From Roseovarius gaetbuli (GTDB taxonomy: Bacteria > Pseudomonadota > Alphaproteobacteria > Rhodobacterales > Rhodobacteraceae), in the NCBI RefSeq assembly GCF_900172365.1, contig NZ_FWFJ01000002.1:62001-126000 (forward strand): DNA of 64,000 nt. Direction: 5' to 3'. Below are positions 53,759 through 62,739 of this stretch, in pieces; position 1 is the first letter of the stretch; each line of letters opens with the position of its first letter. Below the pieces are notes generated by a model that worked only from the letters and a program-made list of their open reading frames with translations, did no database searches and was not told where the DNA came from. A program made the translations under genes and the position numbers.

Positions 53759-55282
53759 ATGACCAAATTCTCAGATCTGAATCTTAATCCCAAAGTCCTC
53801 AAAGCTGTCGAGGACGCCGGATATGAAACCCCGACCCCCATTCAGGCGGCGGCGATCCCCCCCGCCCTGGAAGGGCGCGACGTCTTGGGCATCGCCCAGA
53901 CCGGCACCGGAAAGACCGCAAGCTTCACGCTGCCGATGCTGTCGCTTTTGTCGCGTGGACGTGCGCGCGCGCGCATGCCGCGCAGCCTCGTGCTCTGCCC
54001 GACGCGAGAGTTGGCCGCACAGGTGGCCGAGAATTTTGATACCTATTCCAAGTACCTGAAACTGACCAAGGCGCTGCTGATTGGCGGCGTGTCGTTCAAG
54101 GAACAGGACAAGCTGATCGACAAGGGCGTGGACGTTCTGATCGCCACTCCCGGTCGCCTTCTGGACCATTTCGAGCGCGGCAAGCTGTTGCTGACCGGGG
54201 TTCAGATCATGGTCGTGGACGAGGCCGATCGCATGCTTGACATGGGCTTTATCCCCGATATCGAACGCATCTTCAGCCTAACGCCCTTTACCCGCCAGAC
54301 GCTGTTTTTCTCGGCCACGATGGCGCCCGAGATCGAGCGCATCACCAATACCTTCCTCTCCGCGCCCGAGCGCGTCGAAGTCGCCCGACAGGCCACCGCC
54401 TCGGAGACAATCGAGCAGGGCGTTGTCATGCTCAAGGCCTCGCGGCGCGACCGCGAAGCCAGTGAGAAACGCAACCTGTTGCGGGCGCTGATCGAGCGTG
54501 AGGGTGACAAGTGCACCAACGCCATCGTGTTCTGCAACCGCAAGGTCGACGTGGATATCGTTGCCAAATCGCTGACCAAATACGGCTATGACGCGGCGCC
54601 GATTCACGGCGATCTGGATCAGAGCCAACGCACCCGCACGCTTGACGGCTTTCGCGCCGGCGATCTGCGGTTCCTGATTGCCTCGGACGTGGCGGCGCGT
54701 GGCCTTGATGTGCCCGCCGTGAGCCATGTGTTCAACTTCGATGTGCCGAGCCATGCCGAGGACTACGTGCACCGAATCGGTCGCACGGGGCGCGCCGGAC
54801 GTGACGGCAAGGCGCTCATGATCTGCATCCCGCGCGACGAAAAGAACCTCGCCGCGATCGAGGATCTGTTGCAAAAGCCGATTCCGCGCGTCGATAACCC
54901 GCTTCAGTCGGGCGCCGCACCCGAGGCAGAGGCCGAAACCGCCCCTGCCCCCGCGCCCGAGAAAAAAGCCGCCAAACCGCGCGTAAGCCGCCGCTCGAAA
55001 AAGTCCGAAGAGCAAAAGCCCGACGCGCCTGTGGCCAAGGCCGAAGAGACAGCAAAACCGCAAGAGACCGCTGAGTCGGCCCCCGTTGCCACCCAAGAGG
55101 CAACACCGGAGCCGCAGCACACCGCCCCCAAGCCAGAGCGCAAAGAGCGCTCCTCGCGCCGGGGCGGCGGCGGCGGATCTGATCGCGGACGTCAGGATCA
55201 AAGCGGCGGCAAGGTCAAGGGCATGGGTGACCATCTGCCCGGCTTCATCGCGCTGAGCTTTGACGAGCGGCGCACCCGCTAG
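53759..55282 (+). CDS. DEAD-box ATP-dependent RNA helicase (RhlE-like)
   Basis: A 507-residue helicase. The Q motif (YETPTPIQAAAIP), motif I AQTGTGKT, motif Ia PTRELAAQ, DEAD as VDEADRMLDMGF, SAT, and motif VI HRIGRTGRAGRDG are intact. Residues from about 385 form a low-complexity Ala/Pro/Glu/Lys-rich tail ending in an Arg/Gly-rich segment (RRGGGGGSDRGR) likely to bind RNA. The ATG at 53759 is set by the Q-motif distance. Confidence 0.93.
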   Translation: MTKFSDLNLNPKVLKAVEDAGYETPTPIQAAAIPPALEGRDVLGIAQTGTGKTASFTLPMLSLLSRGRARARMPRSLVLCPTRELAAQVAENFDTYSKYLKLTKALLIGGVSFKEQDKLIDKGVDVLIATPGRLLDHFERGKLLLTGVQIMVVDEADRMLDMGFIPDIERIFSLTPFTRQTLFFSATMAPEIERITNTFLSAPERVEVARQATASETIEQGVVMLKASRRDREASEKRNLLRALIEREGDKCTNAIVFCNRKVDVDIVAKSLTKYGYDAAPIHGDLDQSQRTRTLDGFRAGDLRFLIASDVAARGLDVPAVSHVFNFDVPSHAEDYVHRIGRTGRAGRDGKALMICIPRDEKNLAAIEDLLQKPIPRVDNPLQSGAAPEAEAETAPAPAPEKKAAKPRVSRRSKKSEEQKPDAPVAKAEETAKPQETAESAPVATQEATPEPQHTAPKPERKERSSRRGGGGGSDRGRQDQSGGKVKGMGDHLPGFIALSFDERRTR

Positions 55283-55296
55283 AAGGTCTCCTGCGG

Positions 55297-55335
55297 GCCA
55301 GCCTGAAGGGGCTGGCAAGCCCCTCCCCGTTTTTC
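55297..55335. terminator. Terminator candidate between the helicase and the kinase gene
   Basis: GCCAGCC (55297-55303) pairs with GGCTGGC (55310-55316), with TTTTT following at about 20 bp. It separates convergent genes; the T run is somewhat distant. Confidence 0.5.
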
Positions 55336-56643
55336 CTAACGGGCAATCACGATATCGGCCTGCAATCCGCCAAGGCGGTCGCTTTGCCCAAGGCGAAGCG
55401 TGCCACCATGGGCGCGTGCCACGTCAAGCACGATGGACAGGCCAAGCCCCACCCCGGTGCCACGGTTTTGGTTGCGCGCGGGTTCCAGCCGGGTAAACGG
55501 CTTTACCGCCTCGTCGCGGTTCTCGGCGGCAATACCGGGCCCGTCATCCTCGACCCGGATGCGCAGCGATTTTTCAGTCAGCACAACCGAAACCTCGGCG
55601 CGGCTTCCATAGCGGACGGCGTTGTTGATCAGGTTCTCGACCGCGCGCCGAATGCTGCCGCTGCGAAGGCTGATCTCGCCCTCGCCGCTGGTCTTGGTGA
55701 GGGTCACGTTGACCTCGCTGCGCTGCGCGTCCTCGACGATCTGTCGGACAAGGGCAATCGGGTCGACCGGCTCTGCCTCGCCCTCCTGAGCGCCACGCGC
55801 AAAGGCCAGAAACCCGTCCAGAAGCCGCTGCATATCCTCGACATCGCGCAGCATCGGCTCGGCCTCGTCCTCGTCCAGCATCGCCAACCCAAGCCGCAGC
55901 CGCGTCAGCGGTGTGCGCAAGTCGTGACTGACCCCTGAGAGCATCAGCGTGCGCTGTTCGATCTGGCGCTCAATCCGGGCGCGCATGTCCAGAAACGCGC
56001 CCCCCGCCGCGCGCACCTCGACCGCTCCGGCCGGACGATAGGGCACATGGCGCCCGCGCCCAAAGGCCTCGGCGGCCTGCGCCAGCCGGGTGATCGGACG
56101 CAGCTGATTGCGCAGGTAGAAATAGGAAATAACCGTCATCAGAGCGCCAAAAAAAACCATGTTTACAAGCAATTGATGCGGTTGGCGCGCCGACACCCGG
56201 CGCCGGTCAAACTGCATCTCCACCCCCTGCCCGTCGCGCAGAAAATACAAGCGCACCAGGTCATCATTCGGCAGGTCGACCACCTGAAGATCAAGAAACA
56301 CCTTTTTCAATTCGCGTGTGACCACGATCCCGGAAAAGTCGAACCAGCGGCGGGTGTCGGACGCCGGGATATCCGCCTGGGGCAGGACGTTCACCTCGAT
56401 ATCAAGCGTCTCGGCCAGCGGTTGACCGACGAGCGCCTCGGGCGGGCGGCTGCCTTCGCCAAGCACCGCGACGATTTCGCGGCTGACCGTCTGGGTCATC
56501 TGTTGCGTCACACCCTCGAAATGGCGTTGAATGAACACGACCGAAACAACAAGCAACAGCGTGATCACCGGCAAAAGCAGGATCAGCGTTGCCCGCCCAT
56601 ACAGGCTTCGGGGCATATAGGGTTTGATCCAGCGAAAAGACAT
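55336..56643 (-). CDS. EnvZ-like sensor histidine kinase
   Basis: A 435-residue two-helix kinase: TM1 at about 17-38, a periplasmic domain to about 160, TM2 near 162-182, HAMP, then the histidine box GVSHDLRTPLTRLRLGLAML, N-box NLINNAVRYG, DDGPGIA and GTGVGLGLSIV. The pattern matches EnvZ. No response-regulator gene is next to it: on the upstream side is a divergently oriented MBL gene at 56684, so the partner is encoded elsewhere or was lost. Confidence 0.9.
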   Translation of the reverse strand: MSFRWIKPYMPRSLYGRATLILLLPVITLLLVVSVVFIQRHFEGVTQQMTQTVSREIVAVLGEGSRPPEALVGQPLAETLDIEVNVLPQADIPASDTRRWFDFSGIVVTRELKKVFLDLQVVDLPNDDLVRLYFLRDGQGVEMQFDRRRVSARQPHQLLVNMVFFGALMTVISYFYLRNQLRPITRLAQAAEAFGRGRHVPYRPAGAVEVRAAGGAFLDMRARIERQIEQRTLMLSGVSHDLRTPLTRLRLGLAMLDEDEAEPMLRDVEDMQRLLDGFLAFARGAQEGEAEPVDPIALVRQIVEDAQRSEVNVTLTKTSGEGEISLRSGSIRRAVENLINNAVRYGSRAEVSVVLTEKSLRIRVEDDGPGIAAENRDEAVKPFTRLEPARNQNRGTGVGLGLSIVLDVARAHGGTLRLGQSDRLGGLQADIVIAR

Positions 56644-56683
56644 GGCCTAAACCTAGACTCCGGCGCACAGAGAAGGAAGAGCC

Positions 56684-57616
56684 ATGCACCTCCCCCAAGG
56701 CGAAAGGCCGCCATTCGGCCACCCCGAGACGATTGGTCGGGATGTGCGCCGCATTCTGGCACCCAACCCCTCGCCGATGACGTTCTGGGGGACGAATACC
56801 TATCTTCTGGGGGCGCGCGATCTGGCGGTGATTGACCCCGGACCGGACGATTGCGCGCATCTTGCGGCGATCCTCGGCGCGCTCGGGCCGGGCCAGAGGA
56901 TAAGCCACATCTTCGTGACCCATTCGCATCTTGATCATTCGCCCCTCGCCGCGCGTCTCGCTGGCGAGACCGGCGCGCCCGTACTGGCCTACGGCGATGC
57001 GCGCGCGGGCCGCAGCCCGGTGATGACCGCCCTTACCGAGACTGGCGAGATCGGCGGTGGTGAAGGTGTCGATCACGGGTTCACCCCCGACATCGCGCTT
57101 GTTGATGGTCAGGTGGTGACCGGCGACGGCTGGCAGATCAAGGCGCATTGGACACCGGGGCATTTTGGCAATCACCTGTGCTTTGAAAGCGGCGACAGCG
57201 TCTTTAGCGGCGATCTGGTGATGGGTTGGGCAAGCTCGCTGGTCTCGCCCCCCGACGGCGATCTCACGCATTTCATGGCCTCCTGCGCGCGGCTCCATGC
57301 GCTTTGCGCGCGCCGCCACCTGCCCGGCCACGGCGCCCCGATTGACGCCCCCGCTACGCGGCTTGACTGGCTGATCGGCCACCGCCTTGGGCGCGAAGCC
57401 GCGATTCTCGAAGCGCTTGCCGCCGGTCCGCGCACGGCCACGCAAATCGCCCGCGAAATCTATACCGACACTCCGGCCAAGCTCATGCCCGCCGCCGCCC
57501 GAAACGTTCTGGCCCATCTGATTGATCTTATGCAAAAATCCCGGGTTTTCCCGCAGGGTCCCCTGCATGCCAACAGCCATTTCGCCCGCCCGGCAAAGAA
57601 TGATGCGCCAAGGTGA
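56684..57616 (+). CDS. MBL-fold metallo-hydrolase (LACTB2-like)
   Basis: A 310-residue enzyme. The zinc-binding motif is THSHLDHSPLAARLAG, with a later His in WTPGHFGNHLCFESGD and Asp in SGDLVMG; a winged-helix C-terminal domain (HRLGREAAILEAL ... ARNVLAHLIDLMQK) follows, as in the LACTB2 endoribonuclease/hydrolase group. Substrate unknown. Divergent from the kinase gene, upstream of tRNA-Asn. Confidence 0.87.
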   Translation: MHLPQGERPPFGHPETIGRDVRRILAPNPSPMTFWGTNTYLLGARDLAVIDPGPDDCAHLAAILGALGPGQRISHIFVTHSHLDHSPLAARLAGETGAPVLAYGDARAGRSPVMTALTETGEIGGGEGVDHGFTPDIALVDGQVVTGDGWQIKAHWTPGHFGNHLCFESGDSVFSGDLVMGWASSLVSPPDGDLTHFMASCARLHALCARRHLPGHGAPIDAPATRLDWLIGHRLGREAAILEALAAGPRTATQIAREIYTDTPAKLMPAAARNVLAHLIDLMQKSRVFPQGPLHANSHFARPAKNDAPR

Positions 57617-57675
57617 AGTTTTTGTCACAATCCCTCTGGACCTCGCGAAATCTGATTGCTATACGGCCAGCGTGT

Positions 57676-57750
57676 TCCGGCGTAGCTCAGCGGTAGAGCA
57701 GTTGACTGTTAATCAATTGGTCGTAGGTTCGATCCCTACCGCCGGAGCCA
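57676..57750 (+). tRNA. tRNA-Asn (anticodon GTT)
   Basis: A 75-nt cloverleaf: acceptor TCCGGCG/CGCCGGA, D arm GCTCAGCGGTAGAGC, anticodon loop CTGTTAA with GTT at 57708-57710, T arm GTAGGTTCGATCCCTAC, discriminator G and encoded CCA. It is intact. A terminator follows, and the sequence beyond changes character, so this tRNA is a likely integration target. Confidence 0.95.
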
Positions 57751-57773
57751 AAATATACCGCAAGATCAGATAG

Positions 57774-57811
57774 CTACGCAGAGCCCGCTTCGGCGGGCTT
57801 TCTGCGTTTTT
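57774..57811 (+). terminator. Terminator after tRNA-Asn
   Basis: AGCCCGC-TTCG-GCGGGCT stem (57782-57799) inside outer ACGCAG...CTGCGT pairing, then TTTTTAG. Confidence 0.85.
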
Positions 57812-58003
57812 AGAACTTGTTATTATGTTTTGGCACCGATCATTTACCTTAACTGCGGAAGTTCGGTGGGTAACGGACTTTGGAAATTTGAAAGCGGGAC
57901 ACGGCTTGCGCTCCGCCTCCGTTGACAAATATCAATGAGCGCCCAGAGCTAACCATCCATTGTGGAGTCTAGGCATTGAGGGAGTTCAGTTAATGAGGCC
58001 CAG

Positions 58004-58591
58004 TTGCTTTTGGGGGAGAAGGCAGTCTTGTTTTTTCAGGATGAACGCAATTTGATGATCGCTCTCGATTCAGATGGCAAGTTCATCCGCATTGATCCGC
58101 CAGGACATCCCAAAACTTCGATAGATTTGCGTATATCCTGCCAAAGGATCACCACCGGTCAACGGCTCCTTGACGAGAAAATCGACACGATGCTGAAAGC
58201 ATGCCGGGAGTGCAACAGTGATATCCCGCCCCTGCTGCCTCCTCCCGCCATCGCGAGGACAAAGGACGGAAGATCGATGCTTGTCGAAGCATTGCTTTTA
58301 CCGCGCGAATTGGGCGAGTTGATCGGAGGGGCACGGTTCATCCTTGCCGTGCGCGAAGTGTCCAGCCCACTCATATCTCGCAAGTCGCGCATGCGACATA
58401 GCTTAGGGCTAACCGCAACCGAGGCGGATTTTGCCGACTTTCTGGCGCGGGGGATGAGCGTAAAGGAGGCTTCTGAGCGGCTTTGTATTTCCGTCTGGAC
58501 GGGGCGCAGTCACCTGCGGTCGATCTTTCAAAAAACCGATACGCATCGCCAGGGTGAATTGATCGCCCTGTTAAATCAGGAGAAACTGTAA
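58004..58591 (+). CDS. LuxR-type helix-turn-helix regulator, possibly N-terminally truncated
   Basis: A 195-residue reading frame with a clear LuxR-type DNA-binding end (SLGLTATEADFADFLARGMSVKEASERL and SVWTGRSHLRSIFQKTDTHRQGELIALL). The N-terminal 130 residues resemble half of a PAS-like sensory region. No in-frame ATG exists before the core (open from 57980; first start-type codons are TTG at 58004 and 58028, or ATG at 58055 inside the domain), and such regulators are often about 370 residues. It may be a remnant of a longer gene. It precedes the MacAB-like genes. Confidence 0.6.
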   Translation: MLLGEKAVLFFQDERNLMIALDSDGKFIRIDPPGHPKTSIDLRISCQRITTGQRLLDEKIDTMLKACRECNSDIPPLLPPPAIARTKDGRSMLVEALLLPRELGELIGGARFILAVREVSSPLISRKSRMRHSLGLTATEADFADFLARGMSVKEASERLCISVWTGRSHLRSIFQKTDTHRQGELIALLNQEKL

Positions 58592-58709
58592 TCCTTCACC
58601 AACGCTTGATAGCAGCGATACATCTCAAAATCTCAGAAATCTTGGAGAGGTCACCAAACGCAAGGTAAATTATTCTCGCTCTTAAAAAGTAAGTGTCTGC
58701 ATTCCAAAA

Positions 58710-60104
58710 GTGAGAATTGGTGGGAAATCACCGCAACAAATTGGAAAGGCTGGTGGTAACGTTTTGAAAATCATCCTTCAAATCCTGTTCGTCTTCTCAA
58801 TTATCGCGATAGCGACGGCAGGCTATCGCGAGTTTTCGAGTCGGCCGAAAACCAAGACCACATATATGACAAGCCCTGTGCTTGAGGGAACGCTCAGCGA
58901 AACAGTCACCGCGACAGGGTCGTTGAATGCCGTCGTGACCGTTGAAGTGGGTTCTCAATTGTCGGGGCGTATTGCCGAACTGCTCGTCGACTTCAACGAC
59001 CCTGTTACAAGTGGTCAACCCGTGGCGCGCCTTGATCCGGGTACGTACCAGGCGCGCAGCGCCGAAGCCAATGCCGCCTTGCAAATGGCCCGCGCAAGCG
59101 TTGCTGTGAAGGAGGCAGAACTCAATCGTGCTCAAGCGGAGCTTGAAGACGCCCGCGCAAATCTCGAAGTTCTCACTGCGCGTCTGGATGGCGCGCAGGC
59201 TCGCTTTGATGCGGCCAATGCCGCGCTGGAACGCAAGCGTACTCTCAGAACACGCAACCTGATCACCACAGAGGAATTCGAAGACGCTGAACTCGAACAC
59301 AAGATCGTGGCTGCTGAACTAAAAGAAGCGCGTGCGATTGTGCAAGCCCATGCGATCAAGGTTAAGGTAGGCAAGGCTGATGTCAGCCGTCAGAAAGCCG
59401 ATCTCGTGAATGCTCAGGCTAACATCCCTCAAAAAGAGGCACTTCTGAATCTTGCCGAGATCGAGCTTGATCGAACGGTTATCCGCTCGCCGATCAACGG
59501 CATTGTTATTGGAAGAGATGTTTCGCAAGGTCAAACCGTGGCCGCAAGCCTTGAGGCACCAACACTCTTCACCATCGCGCAAGACCTTATCGAGATGGAA
59601 ATCCATGCCCGCATCGACGAAACAGACATTGGCAAGGTCAAGCTTGGACAATCCGCCAAGTTCACGGTGGACGCCTTCCCGGATCGCGCGTTCGAAGGAA
59701 CTGTCAAACTGGTCAGGAAATCGCCGGAGGTGGTGCAGAATGTCGTGACCTATACGGTCATAATCGGAACTGAAAACACGGAACAGCTCCTGCTTCCTGG
59801 TATGACTGCCAATATCCGCCTGCTGGTCATGGAAAGCGAGCCACTCGTGAAAGTCCCTCGCGCCGCGATCGAGTTCTCACCGGATAACATGTCCGCCCAA
59901 TCTGAAAACTATCCTCCAGGGTCCGCTGTATGGCTTCTCGATGGCAACGGAACGCCCCGCCCGGTCGAGGTCGAGACTGGCGCGCATGACCGCACACATA
60001 CTGCAATTCTGGACGGCAAGCTGCAGCCCGGGGAGAAAGTTATCACCAATGAGATTCAACAGGATGCCGAACGACGGTTTCTCGGAATCAGGATCGGCTT
60101 TTAG
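58710..60104 (+). CDS. HlyD/MacA-type periplasmic adaptor
   Basis: A 464-residue membrane-fusion protein. One membrane helix (ILQILFVFSIIAIATAGY) anchors it; barrel-sandwich segments (GSQLSGRIAELLVDFNDPVTSGQPVARLD) flank a long coiled-coil hairpin (residues about 120-255). GTG at 58710 lacks a ribosome site; TTG at 58764 with GGTGG upstream is an alternative, so the start is uncertain. It lies 10 bp before a MacB-type ATPase, indicating an ABC tripartite exporter that needs an outer-membrane channel encoded elsewhere. Confidence 0.85.
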   Translation: MRIGGKSPQQIGKAGGNVLKIILQILFVFSIIAIATAGYREFSSRPKTKTTYMTSPVLEGTLSETVTATGSLNAVVTVEVGSQLSGRIAELLVDFNDPVTSGQPVARLDPGTYQARSAEANAALQMARASVAVKEAELNRAQAELEDARANLEVLTARLDGAQARFDAANAALERKRTLRTRNLITTEEFEDAELEHKIVAAELKEARAIVQAHAIKVKVGKADVSRQKADLVNAQANIPQKEALLNLAEIELDRTVIRSPINGIVIGRDVSQGQTVAASLEAPTLFTIAQDLIEMEIHARIDETDIGKVKLGQSAKFTVDAFPDRAFEGTVKLVRKSPEVVQNVVTYTVIIGTENTEQLLLPGMTANIRLLVMESEPLVKVPRAAIEFSPDNMSAQSENYPPGSAVWLLDGNGTPRPVEVETGAHDRTHTAILDGKLQPGEKVITNEIQQDAERRFLGIRIGF

Positions 60105-60114
60105 GAGGCTGCCA

Positions 60115-60855
60115 GTGTCACTCATTGAGGCAAATGATCTTCAAAAGGACTATTTCTCAGAAGCGGGCAGGCTTCCAGTTCTCCGAGGTGTCTCCCTGAA
60201 GATCGTTGCAGGCGAGTTTGTCGCAATCATGGGGCCATCGGGGTCCGGCAAGACGACACTCATGAATCTTCTTGGCCTGTTGGACACTCCATCCGGTGGG
60301 CGCCTCTGCTTCGATGGCCGGGACGTCACGCAACTCAAGCCCGACGAACAAGCGGACATACGCAACACACGTATCGGATTCGTCTTCCAATCCTACAATC
60401 TCCTACCCCGCCTGACAGCCATAGAAAATGTTGAGCTTCCGCTGGTCTATGCCGGTGTGTCACGCGGCGACAGGCTTGAAAGAGCGCGAGGCATGTTGGA
60501 CGCCGTAGGCCTGGCCGGCCGAACCCAACATTGGCCGAGCCAGCTATCCGGCGGAGAGCAGCAGCGCGTTTCGATCGCGCGCGCCATGGTGTCAAAACCA
60601 GCACTTGTCCTCGCCGACGAGCCGACCGGCGCGCTTGACACTCAGACAGGTGCAAGCGTGATGGCGCTATTACAGGACATGATAAGACAAGGTACGACCG
60701 TTGTCCTCGTCACGCACGACGAGGCAGTGGCCCGGCATGCAGAACGAACCATTCGGCTCTTCGATGGCAAAGTGTGTACTTCTCCAGGTCAGGAAACCGC
60801 GATGGGCGCGCAATCTGCCGTGCAAACTGATCACGCCGGGAAAGCAGCAGAATGA
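60115..60855 (+). CDS. MacB-type ABC transporter ATP-binding protein
   Basis: A 246-residue ATPase. Walker [11 protein letters not shown] loop [13 protein letters not shown] signature [16 protein letters not shown], Walker [13 protein letters not shown] and the switch His in [10 protein letters not shown] are all present. GTG at 60115 has a perfect AGGAGG six bases upstream. MacB in E. coli is a fused ATPase-permease; here the parts are separate genes. It overlaps the permease gene by four bases (ATGA). Confidence 0.9.
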   Translation: MSLIEANDLQKDYFSEAGRLPVLRGVSLKIVAGEFVAIMGPSGSGKTTLMNLLGLLDTPSGGRLCFDGRDVTQLKPDEQADIRNTRIGFVFQSYNLLPRLTAIENVELPLVYAGVSRGDRLERARGMLDAVGLAGRTQHWPSQLSGGEQQRVSIARAMVSKPALVLADEPTGALDTQTGASVMALLQDMIRQGTTVVLVTHDEAVARHAERTIRLFDGKVCTSPGQETAMGAQSAVQTDHAGKAAE

Positions 60856-62090
60856 ACATGTTTGAAACCCTGCGTATTGCCATCCGCTCGATCTCCTCAA
60901 ATCGCATGCGGTCCGGGCTGACAATGCTCGGCATCATCATCGGCGTGGCGTCCGTCGTCACCATGGTCGCTCTCGGATCCGGCGCGCGCACAATGGTCGC
61001 AGAGCAGATCCGATCGCTTGGGGCGCATGTGTTGATGGTGTTGCCCGGCGAAGCGCGCGAGCAAGGGGTTCGCAAGGAGGCCGGATCGGCACAATCGCTT
61101 ACAGAAAGCGATGCGCGCGCCATTGCGTTTGAGCTTTCGACGGTCGCCGTTGCAGCGCCGTCGATCCGGGGCGTTTTCCAGATAGTGTCTGGCAACCGAA
61201 ACTGGCGCACGACGGTCAATGGCACGACGACGGATTATTTCTTCGTGCGGGAATGGGCGCTTGCAGAGGGTCGATATTTTACCGACGAAGAAACCCTGGC
61301 CGGCGCAAAAGTTACACTGATTGGGCAAACGATAGCCGAGCACTTGTTTGACAAAGACGAAAGCCCGGTCGGACAGACAGTGCGGATAGCGAACGCGCCG
61401 ATGACGGTGATCGGCGTGCTTGCAGAAAAAGGCCCAACGGGCACAGGGCGTGATCAGGACGACGTCGTGTTCCTGCCGATTTCGACCGCACGGCAGCGGC
61501 TCATCGGGGGGGCAAACCAGGTCAATCGAGAGGCCGTTGGCTACATCCTTGTAAAGGCGGCTTCGAATGACGTGATGTCTGTCGCTGAGCAGCAGATCGC
61601 TTGGCTACTGCGTCAGCGGCATGGGCTCAGACCGGCGCACCCGGACGATTTTCGCATCACTGATCCCGCCGCGACAATGGCGGCTCAAACGGCCTCGACC
61701 CGGGTACTATCCTGGCTTCTGGCCTCCGTGGCGTCGGTCTCGCTCGTGGTGGGGGGGATCAGCATCATGAATATAATGCTGGTCTCGGTGGCTGAGCGGC
61801 GGCGCGAGATCGGTTTGCGGCTGGCTGTCGGCGCACGGCGAAGCCATATCCGCACACAGTTTTTGGTTGAAGCACTCGTGATCTGTCTCTTGGGTGGTGT
61901 AATCGGCTTGATCGTCGGCATGGTCGGCACGGCCCTGCTTGCCGCATTGGCTGGCTGGCCGGTTTTTCTTTCCCCTGCCTCAATGGCAATGGCGATGCTA
62001 TTTGCAGGGGTGACGGGAGTATTTTTTGGCTACTACCCTGCTCGAATCGCAGCAAGATCCAACCCGATTGATTGCTTAAGGAGCAACTAA
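60852..62090 (+). CDS. MacB-type ABC permease (FtsX domain)
   Basis: A 412-residue permease. It starts [31 protein letters not shown] (TM1), has a large periplasmic domain of about 230 residues with the MacB-PCD features, and then three helices at the C-terminal end (including SVSLVVGGISIMNIMLVSVAERRREIGLR). It is the partner of the preceding ATPase. MacB-class transporters move substrates from the periplasm out through an outer-membrane channel. Confidence 0.9.
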   Translation: MNMFETLRIAIRSISSNRMRSGLTMLGIIIGVASVVTMVALGSGARTMVAEQIRSLGAHVLMVLPGEAREQGVRKEAGSAQSLTESDARAIAFELSTVAVAAPSIRGVFQIVSGNRNWRTTVNGTTTDYFFVREWALAEGRYFTDEETLAGAKVTLIGQTIAEHLFDKDESPVGQTVRIANAPMTVIGVLAEKGPTGTGRDQDDVVFLPISTARQRLIGGANQVNREAVGYILVKAASNDVMSVAEQQIAWLLRQRHGLRPAHPDDFRITDPAATMAAQTASTRVLSWLLASVASVSLVVGGISIMNIMLVSVAERRREIGLRLAVGARRSHIRTQFLVEALVICLLGGVIGLIVGMVGTALLAALAGWPVFLSPASMAMAMLFAGVTGVFFGYYPARIAARSNPIDCLRSN

Positions 62091-62457
62091 GGTATTGCGA
62101 GTTTTCCGTCATAAAAAGATTTGGCATAGTATTGCCTGATCGGTGGTGAGGGCTCAGACGCGCGGTTGCCGCTGAGGAATTGAGCCTTGAAGAAGCATCA
62201 AAACGATTATCAATCTAAATCCTGATGGCCTGGAGCCAATCGCGTTGGGTTTTCCCTGAAATCAAAACGCATGGGCAAGCGCGCCTGTAGATTTTCTGAA
62301 TTACGTCTAAGGCCACAACCTTTGTCTATCTCCCATATACCATTCGGGCTAGCAAAAATAAGCTAAAAAAAACACGTTTGGCCAAGCTCGTCCGAGTGAT
62401 GTGGGGTTTTTCATTTTCTGTTTCACTGCAGATACCAACAACAAAATGGAGGGTAAC
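62091..62457. other. Spacer between the permease and the small secreted protein gene
   Basis: AT-rich spacer. The codons 62150-62215 read LRRAVAAEELSLEEASKRLSI, a likely decayed LuxR-type helix-turn-helix fragment that ends at TAA (62216-62218). It also contains the promoter region of the 62458 gene. Nothing else was recognised. Confidence 0.5.
62150..62218 (+). pseudogene. Remnant of a LuxR-type DNA-binding domain
   Basis: In one frame the sequence gives LRRAVAAEELSLEEASKRLSI then a stop. This matches the first helices of LuxR-type domains (compare ARGMSVKEASERLCIS in the gene at 58004) but the recognition helix is missing. No start codon and no continuing frame exist, so it is a decayed fragment if homologous. 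Confidence 0.35.
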
Positions 62458-62739
62458 ATGAAAAAGATTTTTGCAATGACTGTCGCTGCCGTTCTCGGCT
62501 TTTCGGGTATGGCGTTCGCAGGTGAGCCGCAAGGTCAGGCATCCGGACAAGGGTGTACCAATACCACAGCTGGGGATCAGAAAAATCCGGGGAAGCTGTT
62601 TCAGGCCTTTAAAAATGGAGAGGGCCCTGCTGCTTTCGAAGGGCTTAATCCAAAGGAAATTGCAGAACTTGCTGGGGACGTTCCGTCGGGCAAAGTATCT
62701 GACATAATCAAGCTCGTCTGCGACAATAGCCCGAGCTGA
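62458..62739 (+). CDS. Small secreted two-cysteine protein of unknown function
   Basis: A 93-residue protein preceded by GGAGGG at the right distance. A Sec signal peptide (MKKIFAMTVAAVLGFSGMAFA) should be removed after residue 21, leaving a 72-residue, Gly/Asn/Lys-rich mature peptide with just two cysteines (Cys33 and Cys88), which could form one disulfide. Mid-part helical segments are KLFQAFKNG and LNPKEIAELAG. No similarity is recognised. It is followed by a strong terminator and lies 370 bp after a MacAB-like exporter. Confidence 0.7.
   Translation: MKKIFAMTVAAVLGFSGMAFAGEPQGQASGQGCTNTTAGDQKNPGKLFQAFKNGEGPAAFEGLNPKEIAELAGDVPSGKVSDIIKLVCDNSPS

Noticed and set aside
57676-57750. Possible attR copy of the tRNA-Asn end within the window
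   Set aside because: I looked for the 3' end sequence of the tRNA gene downstream to the window edge and did not see a second copy.
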